A stretch of 64,000 bases of DNA, taken from Nitrospirota bacterium. GTDB lineage: Bacteria; Nitrospirota; Thermodesulfovibrionia; Thermodesulfovibrionales; JdFR-88. Location of the stretch: contig JACWAF010000010.1 in NCBI GenBank assembly GCA_014874185.1, positions 1 through 64,000 of the forward strand. The letters are read 5' to 3'. The position numbers and the translations under genes are program-made. Of the stretch, positions 34,255 to 44,342 are shown one piece after another. Position 1 is the first letter of the stretch; every line of letters starts with the position of its first letter. The notes under the pieces are model-generated. The model ran no database searches and was not told the DNA's origin. It saw only the letters and a list, made by a program, of their open reading frames with translations.

Positions 34255-34284
34255 ATAATATCGTCCATTTGCCTGTAATGTCAA
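34255..34284 (-). promoter_or_regulatory. Promoter for tRNA-Ala
   Basis: TTGACA (34279-34284) and TATTAT (34255-34260) on the minus strand have an 18-base spacer. Divergent from the ihfA promoter at 34317-34345. Confidence 0.65.
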
Positions 34285-34316
34285 TAAGTTAGGCCCGAAA
34301 ATAACGGAGTTTTCCC

Positions 34317-34345
34317 TTGACAATCGCATATCCCATTAATATAAT
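34317..34345 (+). promoter_or_regulatory. Consensus sigma-70 promoter of ihfA
   Basis: TTGACA and TATAAT, both perfect, have the optimal 17-base spacer. The -10 ends 30 bases before the ATG, and AGGAG lies between, so this is a normal leadered gene. Confidence 0.9.
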
Positions 34346-34375
34346 TAGAAAAAATAAACTCCGGGACAGGAGAAC

Positions 34376-34678
34376 ATGACCAAGGCAGACCTGGTAGAGA
34401 TAATATTCGAGAAAGTGGGCCTCTCCAAGAAGGAGGCGCAGAACATAGTAGAGACGATCTTTGACACTATAAAGGAGTCTTTCGTAGAGGGCGAGAGCGT
34501 GAAGCTCTCCGGCTTTGGCACCTTCAACGTAAGGCAGAAGCGTTCCAGGAGGGGCAGAAACCCCAAGACCGGCGCCGAGCTGGAGATCACCCCGCGCAAG
34601 GTGCTCACTTTCAGGGCCAGCAATCAGCTAAAGGAAATGATCGAGAAAAATGGCGCAAAGAGCCTCGGCGAGAGATAA
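34376..34678 (+). CDS. ihfA: Integration host factor alpha / HU-family DNA-bending protein
   Basis: The 100-residue protein has the HU/IHF fold: MTKADLVEIIFEKVGLSK, KLSGFGTFNVRQK, and the DNA-contact arm GRNPKTGAELEITPR. The neighbouring MerR gene (overlapping by 29 bases) is the order typical of ihfA. It bends DNA and helps sigma-54 promoters such as those the PilR-type regulators would use. A perfect consensus promoter drives it. Confidence 0.92.
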   Translation: MTKADLVEIIFEKVGLSKKEAQNIVETIFDTIKESFVEGESVKLSGFGTFNVRQKRSRRGRNPKTGAELEITPRKVLTFRASNQLKEMIEKNGAKSLGER

Positions 34679-35024
34679 GGCCCCGGAGGCCAAAAAGCCT
34701 TTCCCTGACAAGCTCTTCTACAAGATCGGCGAGGTCAGCCGTATTACAAACACGGAGTCCTATGTGTTAAGATACTGGGAGACGGAGTTCCCGAGCTTGA
34801 GGCCCAGGAAGAACAAGTCCGGGCAGAGGGTTTACGTGAAGAAGGACCTTGAGCAGGTCCTCCTGATAAAAAAGCTCCTCTACGAGGAAAAATATACCAT
34901 AGAGGGCGTTAGGAAGAGGCTCGATGCCGAAGGGGCCAGGAAAGAAGAGCCCCAGGCCGTCCCGCAGGCAACCCTCAGCCGGGTCAGGGAAGCTCTCCGT
35001 TCCATTTTAGAGAAACTAAGGTAA
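34650..35024 (+). CDS. MerR-family transcription regulator
   Basis: The 124-residue protein has a MerR winged helix (YKIGEVSRITNTESYVLRYWE, given here in parts: KIGEVSRITN and VLRYWE) and a DNA-contact RVYVKKDLEQV block. A short C-terminal helix follows but no effector domain. It overlaps ihfA by 29 bases and ends one base before tRNA-Pro. Confidence 0.88.
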   Translation: MAQRASARDKAPEAKKPFPDKLFYKIGEVSRITNTESYVLRYWETEFPSLRPRKNKSGQRVYVKKDLEQVLLIKKLLYEEKYTIEGVRKRLDAEGARKEEPQAVPQATLSRVREALRSILEKLR

Positions 35025-35025
35025 T

Positions 35026-35103
35026 CGGGGCGTAGCGCAGTTTGGTTAGCGCACTCGCTTGGGGTGCGAGAGGTCGGCCGTTCGAATCGGCTCGCCCCGA
35101 CCA
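35026..35103 (+). tRNA. tRNA-Pro(GGG)
   Basis: The cloverleaf has acceptor CGGGGCG/CGCCCCG, an anticodon loop TTGGGGT carrying GGG, a T loop GTTCGAATC and an encoded CCA. It starts one base after the merR stop, so it is most likely processed from the ihfA-merR transcript. Confidence 0.95.
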
Positions 35104-35170
35104 TTTCAAAAAATGAAGGGGGTTGGCCCGGTTTTTCCAGTGCCAAGCCCTCTTTTGATTTTGGCGGCCC

Positions 35171-36094
35171 ATGTTTTACAGAACCCGGCCTGATAAGGGC
35201 GTCTTCCTCATAATCCCGGTCCTTGCCGTAGTGCTTTTCTTTACGGCCCCTCCCACCCATGCCGAACAGGCGATGAAGAGCGGCGACGCGACGATCATAT
35301 TCCCCGACGGCCTCTTCAAGCCCGCCCTCGAAGTGAGAAAGATCTATCCGGGGCTGGAGAAAGATATCGAGCGGAAGCTGCATCTATCCGCCGATATCCA
35401 CCCCAAAATCATCCTGGTGAACAGGGGCGATTTCCTGAGGATGGCGGGCACACCCGTTGCCGTGGCATTCGCCCAGCCGGAGCGCGGCATAATCGTCCTG
35501 GATATCTCGCGCGTGTATGCGAAGCCGTTCAACCTGAATTCGTCGCTCTCTCATGAGCTGTGCCACCTTGTCCTGCACGGCAATATAAAAAGCGAGAACC
35601 TCCCCAGGTGGATAGACGAGGGCGTATGCCAGTGGTTCTCGGACGGGGTGGACGAGATAGAGGCAGGGGAGAGGATAGTCCTTTCCGGCACTGAAATGAG
35701 CCCGCTGAGCAGGCTATCGCGGTTCCCGGAAGACGATGCCGGGGTCCGCAACGCCTACGCCGAAAGCAGGAGCGTGGTGGAGTACATTGTAAAAGAATAC
35801 GGCAAAAACGGGCTTTACCGGACGCTGGAGGGCTTGAAGCAGGGCCGTTCGCCCGACGAGGCGCTTAAAGCGGCAATCTCCCTGGACACGGACGGGCTTT
35901 ACGCCAGGTGGCGCCGCTATATGGAGAGGAAAAACACGGTCTTTCTGTTCCTCTCCCGTGAGGTCTACCCGGTCCTGTTCTTCCTGGCGGCGCTCGCCAC
36001 CATCTGCGGCTACGCCAGGTTCGTCAAAAGGAGAAAAGAATACAAGGACGAGGACGAGAACGATGAGGAAGACGATCAGGGAAGGCCTTTTTAA
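35171..36094 (+). CDS. Membrane-anchored gluzincin (peptidase MA-like)
   Basis: The 307-residue protein has a signal or anchor (residues 10-32), a metallopeptidase domain with HELCH (about residues 131-135) and the downstream Glu in RWIDEGVCQWF. A C-terminal membrane helix (about 258-280) and acidic tail follow. It would act in the periplasm, tethered to the inner membrane. The substrate is unknown. A related domain appears in the gene at 44502-45713, with a different anchor plan. Confidence 0.75.
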   Translation: MFYRTRPDKGVFLIIPVLAVVLFFTAPPTHAEQAMKSGDATIIFPDGLFKPALEVRKIYPGLEKDIERKLHLSADIHPKIILVNRGDFLRMAGTPVAVAFAQPERGIIVLDISRVYAKPFNLNSSLSHELCHLVLHGNIKSENLPRWIDEGVCQWFSDGVDEIEAGERIVLSGTEMSPLSRLSRFPEDDAGVRNAYAESRSVVEYIVKEYGKNGLYRTLEGLKQGRSPDEALKAAISLDTDGLYARWRRYMERKNTVFLFLSREVYPVLFFLAALATICGYARFVKRRKEYKDEDENDEEDDQGRPF

Positions 36095-36166
36095 TCTTCC
36101 GAAAGGATCCGGCCCGGCCCCCTCAGCCACATATGTCTTTGGCGGTTTTCAATGTAAAATCTGGTT

Positions 36167-36508
36167 ATGCGGATAACCGGCTATTCCTTCGGCAGCATCA
36201 CGATAGAGGGGAAGACCTATACCTCGGACGTGCTTATCTGCAATAAAAAGGTGGACCCTTCGTGGTGGCGGCTGGAGGGGCACTTGTTGCAGCCCGAGGA
36301 CCTGGAGACCGTCTTCAAGAACAAACCTGAGATACTTGTTATCGGCACCGGGCACGACGGGGTCATGAAGGTGCCTGGAAAGACCATCCTGGCCATAAAG
36401 GAAAGGGGAATAGAGGTTTTTATCTCCAGGACCGGTGAGGCCGTAAATATCTTCAACAGCCTCTCGGACGGCAAAAAAATCGCCGCCGCGCTTCACCTTA
36501 CCTGCTGA
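36167..36508 (+). CDS. Mth938-domain protein
   Basis: The 113-residue protein has the Mth938/NDUFAF3-like pattern: ITGYSFGSITIEGKTYTSDV, WWRLEGHLL, and ILVIGTGHDG. Members in other lineages are linked to respiratory complex assembly, but the bacterial role is not set. A TAAAAT box lies six bases before the ATG. The stop overlaps the next convergent gene. Confidence 0.8.
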   Translation: MRITGYSFGSITIEGKTYTSDVLICNKKVDPSWWRLEGHLLQPEDLETVFKNKPEILVIGTGHDGVMKVPGKTILAIKERGIEVFISRTGEAVNIFNSLSDGKKIAAALHLTC

Positions 36509-36782
36509 GGAATTTCTCCAGTACCAGGTAACCCCCGCACGGGTTTGCCCCGGAGCCGGCCCTGAAACCGCAGCCTTCCAGAAACCTGCATTGGTTGCAG
36601 GCAAGCTCTTTGATTTTCAGGTCGTTTTCATGGCTGTCATTTCCATTGGTGCGGATGGGTTTAATCTCGCCAAGGGTCAGGTTCTTCCTGATGAACTCAT
36701 AAGAGCCGCACTTGGGCCTTTCCGGGCCCGGTTTGAACTTCTTGCAGTGCGGTTTACAGACGGCTTCGGTGTACTTCTCCAT
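36498..36782 (-). CDS. Cys-rich small protein, possible iron-sulfur or zinc protein
   Basis: The 94-residue protein has seven cysteines in two groups: CKPHC...KCG near the N terminus and CNQC...GCGF...PCGG near the C terminus. I do not recognise the family. It could bind a metal or cluster. It overlaps the Mth938 gene tail by eleven bases and lies downstream of the nfi-cutA unit in the same direction. Confidence 0.65.
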   Translation of the reverse strand: MEKYTEAVCKPHCKKFKPGPERPKCGSYEFIRKNLTLGEIKPIRTNGNDSHENDLKIKELACNQCRFLEGCGFRAGSGANPCGGYLVLEKFLSR

Positions 36783-36816
36783 TTAAGGCCTTTTTCTCCT
36801 TCCCTTTTTCAAAAGT

Positions 36817-37527
36817 CTACTTGCCTTTTTGCGCCCGCTCAAGGGCCTTTTTCAGTACCTTTGTCTTCCGGTCCGTGCACCTCACGGGCTCTATTATCCG
36901 GAACCCGCGGGCGCAGGAGAGCACAATCCGGACGGCGTCTTTTATTGTCGTCTTGTGCCCAGGCGAAACAAGGAGGACTTTGGCGCCCTCTCTCGTCCGG
37001 AGAGCGGCCCCGACCGCCCTCTTCTTGTATTTTAACACCGAGCGGCTCCCTTTTTTCCGCCCCGGCTCCCTGTACTCCCCAACCAGGCGGCTCTTCGCGC
37101 AGCCTATGGTGGGCATATCCAGCAGGATGCCAACCTGCGAGGCCAGCCCCATCCCCTCCGGGTGGGCTATGCCCTGCCCGTCCAGTATGACGAGATCGGG
37201 CCTCTGTTTCAACTTCCTTATTGCCTTTATCACGGCCGGGCCTTCCCGGAAGGCAAGAAACCCGGAGATATACGGGAAGGTCACTTTCTCTATCACAACC
37301 GATTCGGCGAGGAATTCAAGTCTGGGATAGCTGAAAAGGCAGGCCACCGCGACAACCTTGTCCTCCGTAAACGCGGCATCGGCGGCGGCGATTATCTTTG
37401 GCCTCTTCTGAAGAGGGATGAGTTCCAGTCTTGCTTTGAGGGCCCTCTGGACAGCCCTCGCCTCGCGGACGTCTTTAGGCCGTGGAATCCGCAAGCCAGC
37501 CAAGATATTCCCTGGAGCCCCCGGCAA
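36817..37527 (-). CDS. nfi: Endonuclease V
   Basis: The 236-residue protein has the Endo V blocks PYISGFLAFREGP, DGQGIAHPEGMGLASQVG and GCAKSRLVGEY, with catalytic Asp/Glu in the expected places (Asp in AAADAAF, Glu in FREGP, Asp in ILDGQG). It cuts DNA next to deaminated bases such as hypoxanthine. It overlaps cutA by 53 bases; a shorter start inside would remove part of the overlap, so the N terminus is not certain. Confidence 0.9.
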   Translation of the reverse strand: MPGAPGNILAGLRIPRPKDVREARAVQRALKARLELIPLQKRPKIIAAADAAFTEDKVVAVACLFSYPRLEFLAESVVIEKVTFPYISGFLAFREGPAVIKAIRKLKQRPDLVILDGQGIAHPEGMGLASQVGILLDMPTIGCAKSRLVGEYREPGRKKGSRSVLKYKKRAVGAALRTREGAKVLLVSPGHKTTIKDAVRIVLSCARGFRIIEPVRCTDRKTKVLKKALERAQKGK

Positions 37528-37792
37528 TGGGGATGGCGATCACCTCCGGCACGGCGTAACTGTGCAACTCTTTCACCTTCTTCTCCAGCTCCTCAAACAG
37601 CGTGCGCCTGGTCTTTGCGATAAGGAGAAATTCCCCCTCGTCCTCCACCTTCCCCTGCCATTTATAAATGGAGCGGATATTCCTTACGATATTCACGCAG
37701 GCGGCAAGGGAGCCTTCGACAAGGGCATGGGCGATTTTGGCCCCCTCCTCTTCGCTGGGGACAGTGATAAGCACTATTAAAAAATCCTCCAT
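37475..37792 (-). CDS. cutA: CutA1 divalent-ion tolerance protein
   Basis: The 105-residue protein has the CutA1 trimer fold: VLITVPSEEEGAKIAHALVEG, the conserved LAACVN(I) strand, and IYKWQGKVEDEGEFLL. Its link to copper tolerance in bacteria is by name only. It lies inside a unit with the upstream aminopeptidase (stop and start share one base at 37792). Confidence 0.92.
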   Translation of the reverse strand: MEDFLIVLITVPSEEEGAKIAHALVEGSLAACVNIVRNIRSIYKWQGKVEDEGEFLLIAKTRRTLFEELEKKVKELHSYAVPEVIAIPIAGGSREYLGWLADSTA

Positions 37793-38928
37793 CAGGCCTG
37801 GAGTTCCCCGTCTTTAATTACATATCCGGTTTCGCCTTTTTGAGTGGTAACTGTCACGGTGGGGCCGAAGAAGACGAAGTCCTGGTGATAAGGCGCCTTC
37901 ACCTTTCCTCCAAAGGTGATGTTTGCGCCCAGGGCCACGTGCGCAGTGCCCAGTATCTTCTCGGATTCCAGTATATTGTCCGGCCTTTTTGCAAGGGGGT
38001 TTATGCCTATTCCAAGCTCCGCGATGTTTCTGTTTTCAGGGGCCTGGGCCAGCCTCTCCGAAAGCTCCTTTACAAAGGGCTCGTCCCCCTGCACATCCGC
38101 CGCGTTCCCTTCCTGTATCTTTACCCGCACGGGTGATGCCAGTTTTCTGGTCGGCCCCCATTCGATTACAAGCTCGCCCTCGGCGGTGCCCTCTACGGGG
38201 GCCAGATAGACCTCGCCCGCGGGCAGGTTGCCGAAAGAGCCGGGTTTTTTCAGGTCGCCCGCGTCCCGCAGGACAGGGCGGCCCCCGGCCTCAAAAAATA
38301 GCTTCGTCCCATTTGGCGCGGTGAGTTCTATCTGTGCCGCGCCTTTAAGCATCTTCGCAACCGCCTGGGCGCGTTTTTTCATCCCGGCGTAGTCTGCCTG
38401 CATCGGCCCTTCCAGCATCCCGGCGTCGAAGAGGGGCATGCTCGCGTAACGGGTCAGGCAGACCCTGGTCAGGAGTTTTCTGAAGAGCGTATGGCTTGTG
38501 GACCAGTTGGAAAGGGCAATCACCGCGTTCACCGCGTCCGGGGCGCTTTTTTTAATGATCGCCTCCGCCCGCTTCGTGCCGTCTTCGTCTATCCGTTTTT
38601 TGAATATCTCTTTAAGGAGACCGCTTTTTATCAGGGCCTGGACCGCTTCCTTGCCGAAGGCCGCCTCCCACAACGCCTCCGGGGGCTCTAGGGCGGGCCC
38701 CCCGCCGGAGGGGTACTCCAGATAGATGACCTCGCGCGCGGAGTACTCAATCCCAATGTCGGCCGCGGCGCGGGCTATCTCCGGAAGCACCTCTCTCCGG
38801 GCTGTCTCCGCCTCCGAAAGGCCCGCCCGCTCTTTTTTCGTGAGCTTGTCGGTGAAGACCAGCACCTTTTCGCCTGGCTTCACCCCAAGGTTCTGACTGT
38901 AAATCCTCCTCAGCGCGTCAATGTTCAT
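37792..38928 (-). CDS. M29-type metallo-aminopeptidase, putative
   Basis: The 378-residue protein resembles thermophilic M29 aminopeptidases. Conserved C-terminal metal-site blocks are NLPAGEVYLAPVEGTAEGE, NIAELGIGINP, ESEKILGTAHVALG and HQDFVF. The ribosome site AAGGA lies six bases before the ATG. It would trim peptide N termini in the cytoplasm. It leads the aminopeptidase-cutA-nfi unit. Confidence 0.8.
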   Translation of the reverse strand: MNIDALRRIYSQNLGVKPGEKVLVFTDKLTKKERAGLSEAETARREVLPEIARAAADIGIEYSAREVIYLEYPSGGGPALEPPEALWEAAFGKEAVQALIKSGLLKEIFKKRIDEDGTKRAEAIIKKSAPDAVNAVIALSNWSTSHTLFRKLLTRVCLTRYASMPLFDAGMLEGPMQADYAGMKKRAQAVAKMLKGAAQIELTAPNGTKLFFEAGGRPVLRDAGDLKKPGSFGNLPAGEVYLAPVEGTAEGELVIEWGPTRKLASPVRVKIQEGNAADVQGDEPFVKELSERLAQAPENRNIAELGIGINPLAKRPDNILESEKILGTAHVALGANITFGGKVKAPYHQDFVFFGPTVTVTTQKGETGYVIKDGELQA

Positions 38929-39144
38929 TGGATTGTCCTTTTTGGGTTCATGTTCAAAGTTATAGCTATTTGCCGGTTGCAGTCAAGTGCAATCGGAAGA
39001 ATGGATGGATTGAACCGAAAGGACAAAGAGAAATTTGTTTGTATGGGGGCTGCCGCCCCCTACCCCCAAAAAAAATCAAATACAAGATTGCCACGGGCTT
39101 TCAGCCCTCGCAACGACATCCATGGATCAATCAAAATCAATAGA
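38929..39144. repeat. Intergenic region with hairpin repeat
   Basis: A GGGGGCTGCCGCCCCC hairpin with flanking TGTATG and TACCCCCAAAAAA (39038-39068) is the same module as at 50224-50260. Short direct frames here only translate it. No gene is seen. Confidence 0.6.
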
Positions 39145-39175
39145 TAAAAAAAGGGGAGGCATTAGCCTCCCCTTT
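39145..39175 (-). terminator. Terminator of groESL
   Basis: A stem (AAGGGGAGGC/GCCTCCCCTT) with a four-base loop is followed by seven T on the minus strand. Confidence 0.9.
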
Positions 39176-39203
39176 CAAGGCCTTTTTGGCTGTTTGGCGG
39201 CTT

Positions 39204-41116
<1,913 letters not shown>

Positions 41117-41160
41117 AAACGCCTTTCTCCTTTCTGCTGATCCCGCCTAGGGCGGGATTG

Positions 41161-41187
41161 TTAGCACTCTATATAGACGAGTGCTAA
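41161..41187 (-). promoter_or_regulatory. CIRCE operator (HrcA site)
   Basis: A perfect TTAGCACTC-N9-GAGTGCTAA inverted repeat lies between the groESL promoter and the groS start. HrcA repressor binds this element in known systems. Confidence 0.98.
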
Positions 41188-41190
41188 GAC

Positions 41191-41219
41191 AATATAAACC
41201 AGATTGGACGGGCTGGCAA
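41191..41219 (-). promoter_or_regulatory. Sigma-70 promoter of groESL
   Basis: TTGCCA (41214-41219) and TATATT (41191-41196) are 17 bases apart on the minus strand. The predicted transcript start falls at the edge of CIRCE, as in classic heat-shock units. Confidence 0.75.
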
Positions 41220-41288
41220 GTTCATATTTGGTGGAATTTACGTGAATAGGACCGTATTTTGAGGAATAGAGGGGATTTTCTGCTAAAA

Positions 41289-42362
41289 TCAAACCCCCAA
41301 GGTTTTTTTCTTGTTCTCTATGAAATCCTCTATTGCCTGTTTGAAGAAATCGCCCATCTGGCGCACGTCCTGGGGGATGCGCATGTCATAGAGCTTTTTG
41401 CCCTCTTTCAGTTCCATGCCGAAGGCGGCGTAAAAATTCCCGTTCCGGACGGCATTGTCCACCTTTTCGGGGCTGTAGAGGTTGATGTCGGCCACTATGG
41501 TGCGGGCAAGGCGTTTTGCCTTCACCACCATCTGGTCACTTTCGGGGGTTGCTTTCGGGGCATCCGGAGTCGCTGAAGGCGGCTCCGGGGCCGCTGCGGG
41601 CCTTTCGTGCCGGACCTCGTCCTGCGCTTCCGGCGGCTCGGCCTTTTCTCCAAAGCCGGAGGATGCCGGTACGGCACGGGGCCTTGCAGGAGGCATCCCC
41701 TGGGGCTCCGTGGCCTCGGCGGGGGCCGCCGCGGGGTGAGGATTGAAAGCCGCCTCGGGCTTGGCCGCTTCCGGTCCGGACTTTGGAGCAAGTGCCCGGA
41801 CTTTTTCCATCAGAAGGCCCTCGATCTCGTGCTCGTCAAGATAATCGTCCGCGTCATAGAGCGAAGCGGGCTCCCGGCGGTATCTGCGTTTGTCGTATAT
41901 CGAACTTAAAAGTATCGCTTTTATGCCCCCCGTTTCCGGGCGGGCCTTGAGCCTTTTCACCACCTCGAAGCCGTATATCCGGGGCAGGGCCACGTCTACA
42001 AGCAGCAGAAACGGGCGCTCTTTCATGGTATCCACCATGGCCTGCACACCGTCAGCGGCGGAAAGCGCATGATATCCGTTTTTCACAAGGATGTCCTTGA
42101 TCTTTTCCACAACCGCCTCTTCCCCATGGGCCACCATGACCTTTTTCGGTTCGAGGGGAGCGGACTGGGGCTGCGGTTTAGGGGCCGGCTCAGGTGTTTT
42201 CGGGAATGCGGGCGGCTTTGGCGCCGACTGGCCCGGCTGCGCCGGTCTTTTTACAAGAAGCACCGCCTGGCACTTCGGGCACTTGAACCGCGTGCCCTGG
42301 GGGGTTATCTTGTCATCCTGGATTTTAAGCCTTGCCCGGCACTTCGGACAAATTACGACCAA
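41289..42362 (-). CDS. Zinc-ribbon plus receiver-domain protein
   Basis: From a TTG at 42362, behind GAGAGGCAGAGG inside the rhomboid gene, the protein has 357 residues. An N-terminal zinc ribbon (CPKCRARL ... CPKCQAVL, residues 5-40) is joined by a Pro-rich linker to a response-regulator receiver domain (about 75-190) with phospho-Asp in LLLVDVALPRIYG. A long low-complexity Pro/Ala/Glu linker follows. A small conserved C-terminal domain (VVKAKRLARTIVADINLYSPEKV, cut here to KAKRLARTIVADI) ends it. There is no DNA-binding domain, so it may act by protein contact. The longer frame upstream runs inside rhomboid and is not used. Confidence 0.75.
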   Translation of the reverse strand: MVVICPKCRARLKIQDDKITPQGTRFKCPKCQAVLLVKRPAQPGQSAPKPPAFPKTPEPAPKPQPQSAPLEPKKVMVAHGEEAVVEKIKDILVKNGYHALSAADGVQAMVDTMKERPFLLLVDVALPRIYGFEVVKRLKARPETGGIKAILLSSIYDKRRYRREPASLYDADDYLDEHEIEGLLMEKVRALAPKSGPEAAKPEAAFNPHPAAAPAEATEPQGMPPARPRAVPASSGFGEKAEPPEAQDEVRHERPAAAPEPPSATPDAPKATPESDQMVVKAKRLARTIVADINLYSPEKVDNAVRNGNFYAAFGMELKEGKKLYDMRIPQDVRQMGDFFKQAIEDFIENKKKTLGV

Positions 42363-43036
42363 CCTCTGCCTCTCCTCCGCCTTTTTGGCAACATAAGCTT
42401 TATGAGCAACAGCCCGAAGACGAACCCGCCGACATGGGCGAACCAGGCAATGCCGCCGCCCTGCTCCATCGGCCTTGTCAGGAGTCCGTTTGCGAGTTGT
42501 ATAATAGCCCAAAAGCCAATAACTATCAAGGCGGGAAGCCTTATCACCTGCACGAATATGCCAAGGAAAACAATCGTATAGACCTGCGCCCTTGGGAAAA
42601 GAAGGATATAGGCCCCCAGTATGCCCGCTATCGCCCCGCTTGCCCCGATCATGGGGGTAAGGGAGGTCGGGTCAGACATCGAATATGCATAGACCGCAAC
42701 TATCCCGCAGAGGAGATAGAAGATTATGAACTTGAAATGCCCCAGCTGGTCCTCTATGTTGTTGCCGAATATCCAGAAATAGAGCATATTGCCCGCGATG
42801 TGCAGGAAGCCCCCGTGCATGAACATGGAAGTGAAGATCGTGACCACGGGGCTCACGGGCTGGAATGACTGAAATGTCATAAGGCTGTACGGGATGGCCC
42901 CGTAATTTACCACAAGCTCCTTGATGCCCTCTGGGTTCACCAGCTCAAATATGAAGATGACGACGTTCAGGGCTATTATGGCGATGGTTACATACGGGGT
43001 GGAGCTTAGGGGGTTGTCGTCCTTATATGGAATCAT
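42353..43036 (-). CDS. Rhomboid intramembrane serine protease
   Basis: The 227-residue protein has six membrane helices. It carries the catalytic Ser in GASGAIAG (about residues 131-138), the second-site His in FAHVGGF (about 200-206), and the HIAGNMLYFWIFG loop. It cuts membrane proteins within the bilayer. It overlaps the gene on each side (DUF523 upstream by 14 bases, zinc-ribbon receiver downstream by ten). Confidence 0.92.
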   Translation of the reverse strand: MIPYKDDNPLSSTPYVTIAIIALNVVIFIFELVNPEGIKELVVNYGAIPYSLMTFQSFQPVSPVVTIFTSMFMHGGFLHIAGNMLYFWIFGNNIEDQLGHFKFIIFYLLCGIVAVYAYSMSDPTSLTPMIGASGAIAGILGAYILLFPRAQVYTIVFLGIFVQVIRLPALIVIGFWAIIQLANGLLTRPMEQGGGIAWFAHVGGFVFGLLLIKLMLPKRRRRGRGWS

Positions 43037-43460
43037 CGCTTATAAGCTTTATGCCCTCTCTGGCCAGCAGGGCCGCGGCAACGCCCATCCCCCCGGCCTT
43101 TCCACCGCCCGAGTGCACCCTGGTCACGCCGCACGAGGGGCTGCCTTCCTTGAGGATTGCGGCCTTTGCGCCGTAGAGCCTTGCTATCCTCAGGCATTCC
43201 CAGGCGCCGCGGAGGAAGCTGGCCGTGAGGTCCTGGCCGGATTCCACGGTGACCGCCTTACCAGTCCCGTCCAGCACGCCCATTCCATCGCCTTCCGCAA
43301 ACTCCACAGGCGGCCTCGGGGTGGCGAGGCCGCCAAGCTGCTCCGGGCAGACCGGTATGGCTATGCCCTCAAGCACCATCGCGCGCACTTTTTCGTTCAG
43401 GGAGTTCGTGCCGTCATAGCGGGTATTGAAGCCGGCAAGGCACGCGCTGACCAGATACAT
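43023..43460 (-). CDS. DUF523-family protein
   Basis: The 145-residue protein has family blocks VSACLAGFNTRYDG at the N terminus, CPEQLGGLATPRPPVE, and a Cys-containing GSPSCGV. No function is known. A perfect TATAAT lies six bases before the ATG. It is the first gene of the rhomboid unit. Confidence 0.88.
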   Translation of the reverse strand: MYLVSACLAGFNTRYDGTNSLNEKVRAMVLEGIAIPVCPEQLGGLATPRPPVEFAEGDGMGVLDGTGKAVTVESGQDLTASFLRGAWECLRIARLYGAKAAILKEGSPSCGVTRVHSGGGKAGGMGVAAALLAREGIKLISDDSI

Positions 43461-43526
43461 GGAAAAATTATATCACGGAAAGAAGACCCCTTTTGGAAAT
43501 CCCCGCATGATGAGATAATATGGCCG

Positions 43527-44342
43527 ATGCCCTGCGAAAAGGAACTGGAACTGGCCAAAGCCGAGGTGAAGCGCCTTAAAAAGCTCCTCAATGAGCTCAC
43601 CCCTCCATTGGAGACGCTTTTACGGCACCGGGGGTTCCGGGTATTCCGGAAAGAGCCGCCAGACGACCTCCTCCTGCCCGCCCCGCCCTTTATCGACGAT
43701 TATTACGAAAAAATGAAAAAATACTCCTTCCGCCTCTTTCTGCGGGACGTGATAAAGCACCAGGAGTTCTTCCGGGAGAAGGACGTCACACGGTACGCGA
43801 CCGCCGGCGTTACCAGGGAGTACATGGATTACCTTGCCTGCTGCGGCCTGATGGAGAATTTTGGAAACGGCCACAGGCTCGTAAAACGGCCCGTGAAAAG
43901 TTTCGGGGCCACTCTGGAATGGTTCACGGCCGAGGTCCTTAAAAGGGAGTTCTCTTCCGAGGCCATCTGGGGGATAAAGTTCAAGGGACATAAGGAGGGG
44001 GGCGATTACGACCTGATTGCGAAGGTGGACGGCGCAAGGATCCTCTACATGGAGGTGAAGTCCTCGCCGCCGAAGCAGATCTACCAGAACGAGATAAAGG
44101 CGTTTCTGGGCAGGACAGGCGAATTGGCGCCGGACCTGGCCGTTTTCTTCATGGACACCGAGCTTCGGATGAAGGACAAGATTGTGCCCATGTTCGAGCT
44201 TGAGCTTCCGGGGCGGCCGGTGGAGAGGCTTTACAAGGAGATTTTCCGGATCGAAGGGAAAGTATTTATAATAAACGCGAAGGACTCGGTCCCGGGCAAC
44301 CTGGAACGGGTGCTTAGTTTTTACCTGAGGAGGAAGAGTTGA
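43527..44342 (+). CDS. Orphan PD-(D/E)XK nuclease-like protein
   Basis: From the ATG at 43527 (GATAAT seven bases upstream) the protein has 271 residues. The N-terminal part is a helical coiled stretch (residues 1-28) and a wHTH-like helical region (about 60-110). From about residue 130 a PD-(D/E)XK fold is seen: Glu in FSSEAIWG, GGDYDLIA, then YMEVKSSPPKQ and a Gln/Lys helix. This resembles Mrr-type or repair nucleases. No methylase or helicase lies nearby, so a restriction role is not supported. A TTG-started small gene overlaps its stop. Confidence 0.65.
   Translation: MPCEKELELAKAEVKRLKKLLNELTPPLETLLRHRGFRVFRKEPPDDLLLPAPPFIDDYYEKMKKYSFRLFLRDVIKHQEFFREKDVTRYATAGVTREYMDYLACCGLMENFGNGHRLVKRPVKSFGATLEWFTAEVLKREFSSEAIWGIKFKGHKEGGDYDLIAKVDGARILYMEVKSSPPKQIYQNEIKAFLGRTGELAPDLAVFFMDTELRMKDKIVPMFELELPGRPVERLYKEIFRIEGKVFIINAKDSVPGNLERVLSFYLRRKS

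Noticed and set aside
36817-37190. Plus-strand frames opposite endonuclease V
   Set aside because: Pro/Arg-rich shadows; the minus strand has a complete Endo V.
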